A stretch of 12,770 nt of DNA, from assembly GCA_042219525.1 (NCBI GenBank), contig JBDGPU010000111.1:1-12770 (forward strand). Direction: 5' to 3'. This document shows, piece by piece, positions 1-5,998 of this stretch. Made by a program: the position numbers and the translations under genes. Under the pieces are notes generated by a model. It ran no database searches. It worked only from the letters and a program-made list of their open reading frames with translations, and was not told the DNA's origin. This DNA comes from JBDGPU01 sp042219525 (GTDB taxonomy: Archaea; Halobacteriota; Halobacteria; Halobacteriales; Haloferacaceae). How positions within the stretch are numbered: position 1 is the stretch's first letter; each line of letters starts with the position of its first letter.

Positions 1-142
1 CCACCACTCCGGGGTGGGACTGAAAGGGGCAGCCGCTGAGCGGGACGCCCTGCGACGTAAGCACCGGAACGGCGAACGAGCGGAGCGAGTGAGCCGTGAG
101 GAGCGCAGCGAGCAGCGCGACCGGTCAGCGGCTGGGGCTTTC
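1..142. repeat. Long imperfect inverted repeat, possible structured RNA
   Basis: Complementary segments nest inside one another. CCACC (1-5) can pair with GGTGG (13-17). GAAAG (22-26) pairs with CTTTC (138-142). AGCCGCTGA (31-39) pairs perfectly with TCAGCGGCT (125-133). CCGG (64-67) pairs with CCGG (121-124), and ACGGC (69-73) with GCCGT (93-97). The whole could fold as a multi-helix RNA or act as a DNA inverted repeat. It resembles dispersed GC-rich elements I associate with haloarchaeal intergenic DNA, but I cannot name a family. It may extend left of the window. Confidence 0.45.
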
Positions 143-297
143 TGGGTGTGCCGAGTGGTGTCACAGCGACGATAGCCGAATTTGATTATAAAGTGGCTGC
201 CTCAGCGGCTGGGGCTTTCGAGGTGTGTTGAGTGCTATAGCAAGCAACGACGACCAATCAGCCGAAGAAAGCAAACATCTCAGCGGCTGGAGCTTTC
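125..297 (+). repeat. Three direct repeats spaced 77 and 78 bases
   Basis: The 18-mer tcagcggctggggctttc occurs at 125-142 and 202-219, and with one mismatch (tcagcggctggagctttc) at 280-297. In the first two copies similarity continues for about 14 more bases (ggtgtg, two changed bases, gagtg) before it is lost. The third copy diverges soon after the core. No fourth copy lies 77 bases to the left. Its 5' half is the 3' arm of the hairpin formed with 31-39. Confidence 0.6.
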
Positions 298-368
298 AAG
301 CCGTACAGAGGGGTCTCGATAGCGGTATCTCAAAAACCAAATACCACTGCACAAACACCGAATCCGCG

Positions 369-695
369 CTAAAATCGGGCTTCGAGCTCGTCGCGGAGGT
401 CGTCGATGTCCATGTCCTCCATCGCGAGGAGCACGAGCAGGTGGTAGACGAAGTCCGCGCCCTCGGCGGCGACCTCCTCGGTATCGTCGTCCTTCGCGGC
501 GAGGATCAGCTCCGTCGATTCCTCGCCCAGCTTCTCGAGGACGGCGTTTTTCCCCTTCTCGTGGGTGAACAGCGAGGCCGTGTAGGAGTCCTCCGGGAGT
601 TCACGCTTGCGCTCCTCGATGGTCGCGAACAGCTCGTCGAGGACGTCGGCCGCGTCGTCGGCGTCGGCGGACGGCGCGTCGTCGGCGTCGCTCAC
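369..695 (-). CDS. hisE: Phosphoribosyl-ATP pyrophosphatase HisE
   Basis: HisE hydrolyses phosphoribosyl-ATP to phosphoribosyl-AMP and pyrophosphate, the second step of histidine synthesis, in the cytoplasm. The protein is 108 residues, normal for a stand-alone HisE. An acidic N-terminal tail of about 17 residues is followed by the all-alpha fold of the MazG/HisE superfamily. Signature stretches are SYTASLF, the KLGEESTELILAAK helix with its metal-binding Glu residues, and EGADFVYHLLVLL with the ExxD-like pair. The start is GTG at 693-695. It overlaps the TGA of pdxT (692-694) as GTGA, which indicates translational coupling and settles the start. HisH is about 10 kb away in this window, so the histidine genes are scattered. 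The pairing with pdxT shows co-transcription, not a shared pathway. Confidence 0.93.
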   Translation of the reverse strand: MSDADDAPSADADDAADVLDELFATIEERKRELPEDSYTASLFTHEKGKNAVLEKLGEESTELILAAKDDDTEEVAAEGADFVYHLLVLLAMEDMDIDDLRDELEARF

Positions 696-1285
696 GCTTC
701 GACCTCCGGTTCGGCGAAGAAGGCGAGGTCGTGGATCCGCGGGTCGTCCGTCAGTTCGGGATGGAAGGAGCTACCGAGGACGGGCCCCTGCTCGACGAGA
801 ACCGGTCGGTCCTGCACCGTCGCCAGCACGTCGACGTCGTCGCCGACCTCGTCGATGAGGGGCGCGCGGATGAAGACCGCGTGGAAGGGGTCGTCGAGGC
901 CCTCGACGTCGAGGGGCGCCTCGAAGGATTCCTTCTGGCGGCCGAACGCGTTGCGGTCGACGGTCACGTCGATCAGCCCGAGCGTGTCGACGCGGTCGTC
1001 CTTCGCGTCCCGCGAGAGGACGATCAGTCCGGCACACGTCGCGAGGACGGGCTTGCCCGCCTCGACGTGGTCACGGATCTCCGGGGCGATGCCCTCCCGG
1101 TGGATGAGCCGGGAGATGGTCGTCGACTCCCCGCCGGGCATGAGGAGGACGTCACACCCCGGGACGATGCCCGAATCCCGGATCTCGACGACCTCCGCTT
1201 CCTCGTCGTGGGCGGCGGCCGCGCGGCGGATCGCGTCGGCGTGCTCGCTGACGTCGCCCTGAACGGCGATGACGCCTGCTTTCAT
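692..1285 (-). CDS. pdxT: Pyridoxal 5'-phosphate synthase glutaminase subunit PdxT
   Basis: PdxT is the class I glutaminase of the DXP-independent PLP synthase. It hydrolyses glutamine and channels ammonia to PdxS, which is not in this window. At 197 residues it has the family's usual length. Visible hallmarks are the N-terminal GVIAVQGD, the GGES motif at 51-54, the catalytic Cys84 in LATCAGLIVLS, and His175/Glu177 of the triad in SSFHPEL. RNAFGRQ at 111-117 is also typical. I chose the ATG at 1283-1285. The frame stays open upstream, but that part lacks family sequence, and an A/T-rich box (1309-1315) lies about 27 bases before this ATG, as for a leaderless haloarchaeal transcript. The 3' end overlaps hisE by four bases. 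Confidence 0.95.
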   Translation of the reverse strand: MKAGVIAVQGDVSEHADAIRRAAAAHDEEAEVVEIRDSGIVPGCDVLLMPGGESTTISRLIHREGIAPEIRDHVEAGKPVLATCAGLIVLSRDAKDDRVDTLGLIDVTVDRNAFGRQKESFEAPLDVEGLDDPFHAVFIRAPLIDEVGDDVDVLATVQDRPVLVEQGPVLGSSFHPELTDDPRIHDLAFFAEPEVEA

Positions 1286-1308
1286 ACCCGACACTCGGTG
1301 GTGAATCG

Positions 1309-1315
1309 CTAAAAA
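1309..1315 (-). promoter_or_regulatory. Putative TATA box of pdxT-hisE
   Basis: On the minus strand this reads TTTTTAG, centred about 27 bases before the pdxT ATG. That fits a leaderless archaeal transcript and supports the chosen start. Confidence 0.45.
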
Positions 1316-1416
1316 GGGCGCGGGACGAGCCCACCGGTCCACCTCGCTGGCGCCGGGAACCGCGAGCGACAGCCTGGCGGCTGGCGAGTGTGGCGATTCG
1401 AAAAACGACTCGATAG

Positions 1417-1581
1417 CTATCCGACGATCAGCGAGGTGATCTGGACGAAGACGCCGAAGAGGAGACAGAACGCCACGACGGTTTTCGGGTCGATCTGGAT
1501 GGCGTTTCGGTCTTCGTTCTCGAAATAGCGGACGAGGCCCGCACTGGACATCAGCCCGCCGGAGTTCTGGCCGCTGCTCAT
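1417..1581 (-). CDS. Preprotein translocase subunit Sec61-beta (SecG-like)
   Basis: This 54-residue protein is the small beta subunit of the archaeal SecYE-beta channel, which exports and inserts proteins across the cell membrane. It has a Gly/Ser-rich cytoplasmic start (MSSGQNSGGLMSSAGL), the conserved juxtamembrane part RYFENEDRNAIQIDPKTVV, and one C-terminal membrane helix (about residues 34-53, AFCLLFGVFVQITSLIVG). Length and layout are typical of archaeal Sec61-beta. The ATG at 1579-1581 has an A/T-rich box about 30 bases upstream. A second Met at residue 11 is less likely because the Gly/Ser start is typical. The gene is divergent from the thioredoxin and upstream of pdxT on the same strand, with about 130 bases and a separate promoter between them. 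Confidence 0.9.
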   Translation of the reverse strand: MSSGQNSGGLMSSAGLVRYFENEDRNAIQIDPKTVVAFCLLFGVFVQITSLIVG

Positions 1582-1606
1582 GCCCGACGATGCGCGACGA
1601 ACGCGT

Positions 1607-1616
1607 GTAAACATTT
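1607..1616 (-). promoter_or_regulatory. Putative TATA box of Sec61-beta
   Basis: The minus strand reads AAATGTTTAC, centred about 30 bases before the ATG at 1581. Confidence 0.4.
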
Positions 1617-1751
1617 CGCTCTCGTGGACGCCGGGGTCGCCCGCTCGCGCGCCGGGTTTCGCTGGCCAGTATCCGGAGTTCCGGCAGGAACTGCCCCGAC
1701 GCATTCGGGCGTCTCCGTCCGCTTCTGACGGATCGCACACAGGTGGGAAAC

Positions 1752-1758
1752 CCTTATG
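1752..1758 (+). promoter_or_regulatory. Putative TATA box of thioredoxin gene
   Basis: CCTTATG is centred about 30 bases before the ATG at 1785. It lies before the short start and inside the region a longer start would translate, so it favours the short protein. Confidence 0.4.
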
Positions 1759-1784
1759 CGCGTACCCTTGCTAGGGTGGAGTGT

Positions 1785-2054
1785 ATGACCGTTCGACTCC
1801 TGGATTTCCATGCTGACTGGTGCGGCCCGTGCAAGACGCAGGACCCGATTCTCGAAGAGCTCAAGGAGGAGCAGGGCGACTCCTTCGAGCTGCAGAAGGT
1901 CGACGTCGACGAGGAGCAGGACGTCGCCAACCAGTATCAGGTTCGCTCGCTGCCGACGCTGATCGTCGAGAACGAGGACGGCGTCGTCGACCGCTTCGTC
2001 GGCGTCACGCAGAAGGACGACCTCGAATCGGCGCTCGCGGAAGCCGGCGCCTAA
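1785..2054 (+). CDS. Small thioredoxin-fold protein
   Basis: This is a cytoplasmic thiol-disulfide oxidoreductase of the thioredoxin family. It is 89 residues, shorter than the usual 105-110 because the N-terminal strand and helix are missing. The active site WCGPC has its cysteines at 13 and 16 (DFHADWCGPCKTQDP). The cis-proline is Pro57 in RSLPTLIV. The VDVDEEQDVANQYQVRS stretch matches the beta-alpha segment before it. An in-frame ATG at 1743 would add 14 residues with no thioredoxin character, and the promoter box lies between the two ATGs, so I use 1785. The redox partner and substrate cannot be read from the sequence. Neighbours are housekeeping genes. Confidence 0.9.
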   Translation: MTVRLLDFHADWCGPCKTQDPILEELKEEQGDSFELQKVDVDEEQDVANQYQVRSLPTLIVENEDGVVDRFVGVTQKDDLESALAEAGA

Positions 2055-2072
2055 GCGCGACGTCTCGCAAGC

Positions 2073-2078
2073 TTTTAC
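2073..2078 (+). promoter_or_regulatory. Putative TATA box of L40e gene
   Basis: TTTTAC is centred about 27 bases before the L40e ATG at 2103. The ribosomal gene therefore probably has its own leaderless transcript although it follows the thioredoxin by only 48 bases. Confidence 0.45.
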
Positions 2079-2102
2079 AGCCGCGGCCTGTTCTGACACT
2101 GT

Positions 2103-2252
2103 ATGGCAAAATTCGAGGAAGCGGAACGACGGAACCTGAACAAGCAGATCTGCATGCGCTGTAACGCCCGGAACTCGGAGCGAGCCGACAGCTGTCGCAA
2201 GTGCGGCTACGGCAACCTCCGTCCGAAGGCGAAGGAACCGCGCGCAGCCTGA
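2103..2252 (+). CDS. rpl40e: Large ribosomal subunit protein L40e
   Basis: L40e is a small zinc-ribbon protein of the archaeal 50S subunit. It is the stand-alone counterpart of the eukaryotic ubiquitin-L40 fusion, without ubiquitin. At 49 residues it has the typical archaeal length. It begins MAKFEEAERRNLNKQICM. Four cysteines, 17 and 20 (CMRC) and 31 and 34 (CRKC), form the zinc site. The rest is basic (LRPKAKEPR), as expected for rRNA binding, which stands out among acidic haloarchaeal proteins. The ATG at 2103 is the only sensible start. Confidence 0.95.
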   Translation: MAKFEEAERRNLNKQICMRCNARNSERADSCRKCGYGNLRPKAKEPRAA

Positions 2253-2287
2253 CGCGCCGCTCGCTTTCTTTCAGTACCTCGCAGACT

Positions 2288-2341
2288 CGCCAGCGACAGC
2301 TCCATCGCCAGCGACTGTACCGTCGCCAGCGACTGCCACTG
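2288..2341 (+). repeat. Three tandem 18-base units
   Basis: The 10-mer cgccagcgac recurs at 2288, 2306 and 2324, an exact 18-base period, with diverged 8-base tails. It lies between the convergent 3' ends of L40e and the hydrolase gene, outside both coding regions. No function is apparent. Confidence 0.6.
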
Positions 2342-2377
2342 GTCAACATCGGGGTATTGCTCCCCGGTCGCGACGCG

Positions 2378-3004
2378 CTACTCGTCGGGATACTTCGGCT
2401 CGCGACGCTTCGCTCGCTCCAGCGCGCGCTCGATGACCTCGCGGATCGTGTCGTCGCCTTCCTCCTCGCGGTAGACGTCGCCGTGGCCCGCGTACATGCT
2501 CGACACCGAGTCCGGCAGGCGGTCGAGGATCGTCTCGATGCTGTCGATGAGCTCCTCGCGGGACTGGCCGGGCTTGTCCGTGCGCCCGAAGGAGCCGTCG
2601 TCGAAGGCGCCGTCGTTGTAGACGACGACGTCGCCGGAGTAGAGCCGCGTCTCGCCGATGAAGGCGACGTGGTCGTCGGCGTGGCCCGGAGTGTAGACGA
2701 CCTCGCAGTCCTCGTCGCCGATGGTCACGGTGTCGCCGTCCTCGAGCTCGACGTCCCGCCGTGCGTGGTCGCCGTAGGCGAGGAGGTCGGCGTCGAACGT
2801 ATCCAGTACGGCGTCGAGCTGCTGGACGTGGTCGAAGTCCTGGTGAGTCAGCACGACCTGGTCGAGGCCGTCGACGTGCTCGTCGACGACCTGCTCCACG
2901 CCGGGCATCGTGCCGGCGTCGACGAGCGTCGACCGCTCGCCGGGCGCGAGGTAGACGTTGCAGGTGAACTGCTCCGCGCGCTCCGTGACGGTAATCGGTT
3001 CCAT
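2378..3004 (-). CDS. Metallo-beta-lactamase-fold hydrolase
   Basis: This 208-residue protein has the fold of COG0491, the glyoxalase II-like group of zinc hydrolases. The usual HxHxDH motif reads HQDFDH here (His54, Asp56, Asp58, His59), so the second His is Asp. The remaining ligands are present: His108 in TPGHADDH, Asp125 in LYSGDVV and His174 in YAGHGDV. N-terminal strands NVYLA and STLVDAG are typical. The substrate cannot be assigned; a thioester or lactone hydrolase is possible. The start ATG at 3002-3004 has an A/T-rich box about 28 bases upstream. The C-terminus is charged. It is transcribed alone and is the last core-type gene before the A/T-richer segment. Confidence 0.88.
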   Translation of the reverse strand: MEPITVTERAEQFTCNVYLAPGERSTLVDAGTMPGVEQVVDEHVDGLDQVVLTHQDFDHVQQLDAVLDTFDADLLAYGDHARRDVELEDGDTVTIGDEDCEVVYTPGHADDHVAFIGETRLYSGDVVVYNDGAFDDGSFGRTDKPGQSREELIDSIETILDRLPDSVSSMYAGHGDVYREEEGDDTIREVIERALERAKRREPKYPDE

Positions 3005-3027
3005 GCTCGTGGATCCATCGACCAGCC

Positions 3028-3037
3028 GTAAAAATCC
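3028..3037 (-). promoter_or_regulatory. Putative TATA box of the MBL-fold gene
   Basis: The minus strand reads GGATTTTTAC, centred about 28 bases before the ATG at 3004. Confidence 0.45.
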
Positions 3038-3070
3038 GCCCGGGATTATCTCCTCGGAAGTTAGAATCCT

Positions 3071-3121
3071 TCAGACTCGTCTAGTGGTCGTGTCTGAACC
3101 AACGAAGGTGCTGCGTTGGTT
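3071..3121. repeat. Two adjacent inverted repeats
   Basis: TCAGAC (3071-3076) is complementary to GTCTGA (3092-3097). Directly after it, AACCAACG (3097-3104) is perfectly complementary to CGTTGGTT (3114-3121) with a 9-base loop. They sit where base composition changes, so they may be a relic of an element end, or simply a hairpin. Confidence 0.5.
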
Positions 3122-3340
3122 ACGATTACGGCAACTCGTTCCAGAGAGCGAACCAACAAGATACGGAAGGTGGACGCGATGCGCAAGGAGGCTATTTGCC
3201 CTGATATTCACATTCGATCCGCCACGCCAGCACTTAACCAGTTGCTGGTCAAAGTCAAGACATAGGCACCGAATTGAAGTAAAGATTTAACAGGACTGCA
3301 CGAAACGAATTTCTCAACGCGTCTAAAGATACTTGGGACC

Positions 3341-4450
3341 ATGTATGGACTGGGCGACGAGGCCGAGCTCGCTTCGTATCAAGATGCATCTATGAAGCGA
3401 ATCCGTTATACCATTGAAAATTTTCTTGACAGAAACCCGAGGAAATCGGTTCGTTTCAAGTCTGTCGTAGTCCGTCGCGACCCAGTGCAACTCTTTCGGG
3501 AACTTGATCAAAAGTTCAATAGCTCAACCGTCACCATCACCGAACACCAAGATCACTTCCAAGTTGATGTCGACCGGAAAATCAAGCAGTCGGGGAGGAG
3601 AGTAAGAGGCTCATTTGCGTTCTTTGAGCACGAAGACTCTCAGATATGGACCGCGCTAACGGGCCACGCCAGCGACTTTTTTGAGCGCGGATTGGAGTGG
3701 GTGATTCGAAAATGCAAACCTCATCTTTACGAATTCTACGCAACCGGCCGCGATTTAGAACATGTACTCGACCGTTTCAGCAAATCTTTCGACCATCACG
3801 CCGAAATTCGGGTTACACAGGCAGTCGCCTATTCTCACCAAGACCAAGCAGAGATATCATATAAGAAACGGCCTTATGCTACTGTTTTCCGGAAAGCGCG
3901 AAACGGGGGGAACTACGTAGATTCGCTAAGCTTCCGAACCCGAACCGAGGAACAAACGGTTATGCAGGCCGCTCTGACGCGAGACGGGACGACCAAACTC
4001 AGCGGAGGAAATGTCGAGCTGTTCTTCAACAGGCTGCTAGAACAGTACATCAGTTACGGCGACAAAAAAGCGGAGCTGTTCACAGGAAAAGAGCGTAATA
4101 GGACGACTGGTGATGTCGAAGAGATTGAGATTCAATTCGACCATCCCGTATTCCAATCGCCGAAGGACAACGAGGATCTGATTGAAGCGCTAGCAGATTT
4201 GGGACAGGCCAATGTCACGGTGTATCACAGTAATCCATACGCTCATGTTTCCGTCCTGGATTTCAACGATGGCAGTAGCTGTGACGTGTTCGTCACTGAC
4301 CCCGAAACAGTGTCCATCGTCCCAAGTTATCGAGGATCAACGAGCTTCCTGATGCGTATATCGGAGAAATTGTACCGTGAGCTGGACGAGTCTACTGTCG
4401 AGTATATCGAGGAACGTTCGCTTGGAGTGGAGGACTTTCTGGAGGCTTGA
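3341..4450 (+). CDS. Unrecognised protein, first gene of a two-gene cassette
   Basis: I do not recognise this 369-residue protein. It has no signal peptide and no membrane helix and looks soluble. Residues 17-60 are basic (MKRIRYTIENF, RNPRKSVRFKSVVVRR), which would suit nucleic acid contact. The middle, about 100-150, is rich in aromatic residues and looks helical (DFFERGLEWVIRKCKPHLY). A Lys/Arg-rich part follows at 170-200, and a mixed alpha/beta C-terminal half (about 225-345) contains VTVYHSNPYAHVSVLDF. No Walker, helicase, methylase or nuclease motif is visible. The ATG at 3341 is the first in frame; a Met at residue 18 is the alternative. Only 6 bases separate its TGA from the next gene, so the two are very likely co-transcribed. 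Lower G+C than the core suggests transfer. Confidence 0.75.
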   Translation: MYGLGDEAELASYQDASMKRIRYTIENFLDRNPRKSVRFKSVVVRRDPVQLFRELDQKFNSSTVTITEHQDHFQVDVDRKIKQSGRRVRGSFAFFEHEDSQIWTALTGHASDFFERGLEWVIRKCKPHLYEFYATGRDLEHVLDRFSKSFDHHAEIRVTQAVAYSHQDQAEISYKKRPYATVFRKARNGGNYVDSLSFRTRTEEQTVMQAALTRDGTTKLSGGNVELFFNRLLEQYISYGDKKAELFTGKERNRTTGDVEEIEIQFDHPVFQSPKDNEDLIEALADLGQANVTVYHSNPYAHVSVLDFNDGSSCDVFVTDPETVSIVPSYRGSTSFLMRISEKLYRELDESTVEYIEERSLGVEDFLEA

Positions 4451-4456
4451 ACAGCT

Positions 4457-5578
4457 GTGTCGCTTGAGTGTATTGAGGAGCACCTGGCCCGCTTCCAAAT
4501 TTATGATAAAGCAGTTGACATCGTCTCCTGCTGGGAAGCATATCTGTCGAGCGTCTACGGCAGTGAGTTCGATGATTTCTATTTTGACCGCTTTCCTTCA
4601 CTGGACGACGATGAAAAGGAGCTAACCCCTGACTTCACAGCCTTCTTCACTGAAGAATACGGCATCATAGCAGAAATCAAGCGAACGTTTCCCAGCGGCG
4701 ATAAGGCGATTCGCTCTGAATTAGATCAAATCGCGGCGTACGATCAAGAACTCGCCATACAGACCAACAGAGGAGAATACGTAACACCAGAAACGTGCGA
4801 TGTCTTGGTCCTCATAGAAGGGTCTTCTGCTCCACAAATTGGACTACGTCTCCAACGGATGATCGATGATGAAGGCGAGAACTTCGATGCGGAACCTGTC
4901 ATGCTTCGGTACCAGTATAACCAGGATGCGCTTCGATCACGCTACGAATTCCAGCGGGTTACACAACTACAGTACGAATTTCAAGACGGCCATTTGGATG
5001 TCGAAAAAACACTATATATTACCATAGGAGAGGGCGGTGATTACGAAACGCTGCCGTGTTTTCCCCAACATTTCAAATCAAATAAAGTTCAGAAACCACT
5101 CTGCAACGATACACCCCCGGGGTCCTACTTGGCGACATTCCTGTGGCACAAGATTTTCCCAGAAGATCTGACTGATGAGCAGTACGAAAAATGGCAGGGG
5201 AGTAATGGCCAATCGAGGCTTTCTATTACAGTTTCTGTTTCAGGGGTAACGGAAAGAGTCAATGAATACATGCAAGATGGTCAGGTGCGAAAGTCATGGA
5301 TTCGTCGGAGTCTTGAGTTCTTGAAAAAAGCGGACCTGGCTGAATCTGAAGACGGAGAAGAGTACGAGATTGGTTACATGGGTTTGGTAAAGGATCTCGG
5401 CTCAGACGTGGTGCAAAAAGACGCTGGAGAATTAGCACAAACAAGAGAGCTGGGTCGGACCTTTGTGCAGCGCTACTGTAAGAAAACGGGTAGAAGCGAA
5501 GACCCGAAGATAGAAGAAGACGACAATGGATCCGACGACGATTCATCCGAACAGTCTGATTTCTCTGACTGGACGTAA
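4457..5578 (+). CDS. Putative PD-(D/E)XK nuclease-fold protein
   Basis: This 373-residue soluble protein carries a PD-(D/E)XK-like signature near its N-terminus. Glu27 lies in a preceding helix (VSCWEAYLSS), Pro58-Asp59 in ELTPDFTAFF, and Glu73-x-Lys75 in YGIIAEIKRTF. Gln91 and Tyr95 (LDQIAAYDQEL) sit where restriction-endonuclease-like proteins often have a supporting helix. The spacing of 14 residues between PD and ExK is normal. Residues 215-330 may include a winged-helix-like region (VRKSWIRRSLEFLKKADL). The tail from about 350 is strongly acidic and ends in an aromatic residue (SDFSDWT). The start is GTG at 4457, six bases after the upstream stop. What is seen is the motif; nuclease activity is inferred, and a role in defence or genome maintenance is a guess from the context. 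Confidence 0.72.
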   Translation: MSLECIEEHLARFQIYDKAVDIVSCWEAYLSSVYGSEFDDFYFDRFPSLDDDEKELTPDFTAFFTEEYGIIAEIKRTFPSGDKAIRSELDQIAAYDQELAIQTNRGEYVTPETCDVLVLIEGSSAPQIGLRLQRMIDDEGENFDAEPVMLRYQYNQDALRSRYEFQRVTQLQYEFQDGHLDVEKTLYITIGEGGDYETLPCFPQHFKSNKVQKPLCNDTPPGSYLATFLWHKIFPEDLTDEQYEKWQGSNGQSRLSITVSVSGVTERVNEYMQDGQVRKSWIRRSLEFLKKADLAESEDGEEYEIGYMGLVKDLGSDVVQKDAGELAQTRELGRTFVQRYCKKTGRSEDPKIEEDDNGSDDDSSEQSDFSDWT

Positions 5579-5693
5579 CCGGTAGCTCTGCGATCTATGT
5601 TCCAAATTCGGACACGAGAGCCTAGCAGCATCTTGACAGGTGTACGACCACAATCACCGACAGTGGCGGCTATCATTCTGCTAGAGCTGCCGC

Positions 5694-5976
5694 TCAGGGG
5701 GTGACCGTGGAAGGAAGGGGGTCGGCACGGAGGCCGACATTGATGACCGACGCAATAAGTGCGCCAACCACCAGCGCCGTCCACGCAACCGGTGGCGCTA
5801 GTCCGGCGATTGAGAGTGCGATACTTGTAATCGCTTCTGCTGTCAGTGTTACCATTATTTCGAATATCACCTCTCTGACGTGGCCCTCGCTTCCACGGAA
5901 TCGATGCCCACGCAAGGAATCGAACCCTGCCTTATCGAGGACCCACGCCAGAAACCACGCGGGACCACCCGCTCAT
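5694..5976 (-). pseudogene. Small membrane protein gene, apparently frameshifted after codon 2
   Basis: The minus-strand reading frame ending at TGA (5694-5696) encodes a hydrophobic protein with two probable membrane segments (EIMVTLTAEAITSIALSIAG and VAWTALVVGALIASVINVGL). In that frame there is no ATG before 5855, only a TTG at 5913-5915. However, an ATG at 5974-5976 lies 28 bases after a good TATA-like box. As written its frame ends after 14 codons at TAA (5932-5934). Removing one G from the GGG at 5968-5970 joins it to the long frame and gives about 93 residues beginning MSGGPAWFLAWVLDKAG. I infer a one-base insertion, a sequencing error, or an intact gene using the weaker TTG start. Function is unknown. 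It is convergent with the nuclease-like gene. Confidence 0.55.
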
Positions 5977-5998
5977 AAATAGTTTTATGTCATCGAGA

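Larger units (their letters stand above)
1..368. other. Gene-free left end with structured repeat element
   Basis: No convincing gene lies before the hisE stop. The first 150 bases are GC-rich, with GAGCG-like low-complexity runs and several complementary segments. From about 150 the sequence becomes more A/T-rich and carries direct repeats. One plus frame is open from the window edge to a TAG at 173-175, but it only reads the GAGCG runs as Arg/Glu-rich protein, so I do not call it. A TATA-like GATTATAAAG at 184-193 points rightward with no start codon at a sensible distance. On the minus strand a short T run (332-336) could help end the pdxT-hisE transcript, but this is weak. Confidence 0.6.
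3005..3340. other. Gene-free left border of the accessory segment
   Basis: No gene is supported here. The hydrolase promoter box lies at 3028-3037. From about 3040 base composition shifts to A/T-richer sequence. Two adjacent inverted repeats occupy 3071-3121, and gaaccaac occurs twice (3096-3103 and 3150-3157). An A/T-rich AAAGATTTAA near 3280-3289 might be the TATA box of the downstream cassette with a short leader. A plus frame runs through 3050-3290 but has no recognisable protein character. I see no intact insertion sequence, tRNA or integrase. Confidence 0.5.

Noticed and set aside
2..175. C-terminal end of a protein entering from the left
   Set aside because: The frame is open to the edge, but it only translates GAGCG-type runs and the hairpin repeat, with no protein-like pattern.
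125..297. CRISPR array
   Set aside because: There are only three copies, the 77-78 base period is too long for haloarchaeal arrays, the repeats are not uniform, and no cas gene is present.
225..1262. Long plus-strand open frame opposite pdxT and hisE
   Set aside because: It lies antisense to two clearly recognised genes and has Arg/Ser-rich composition typical of shadow frames in GC-rich DNA.
2201..3031. Long plus-strand open frame opposite the MBL-fold gene
   Set aside because: It is antisense to an intact enzyme with all ligand motifs; the Val/Asp/Arg-rich product is a shadow.
3041..3340. Transposase remnant
   Set aside because: Inverted repeats and a short open frame are present, but no DDE, HUH or serine recombinase motif can be read.
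5902..5945. tRNA 3' end on the minus strand
   Set aside because: The minus strand has a T-arm-like GGTTCGATTCC with a matching 5-base stem, but no matching acceptor 5' strand or anticodon arm lies upstream. The sequence is explained as codons of the small membrane protein (AGFDSL).
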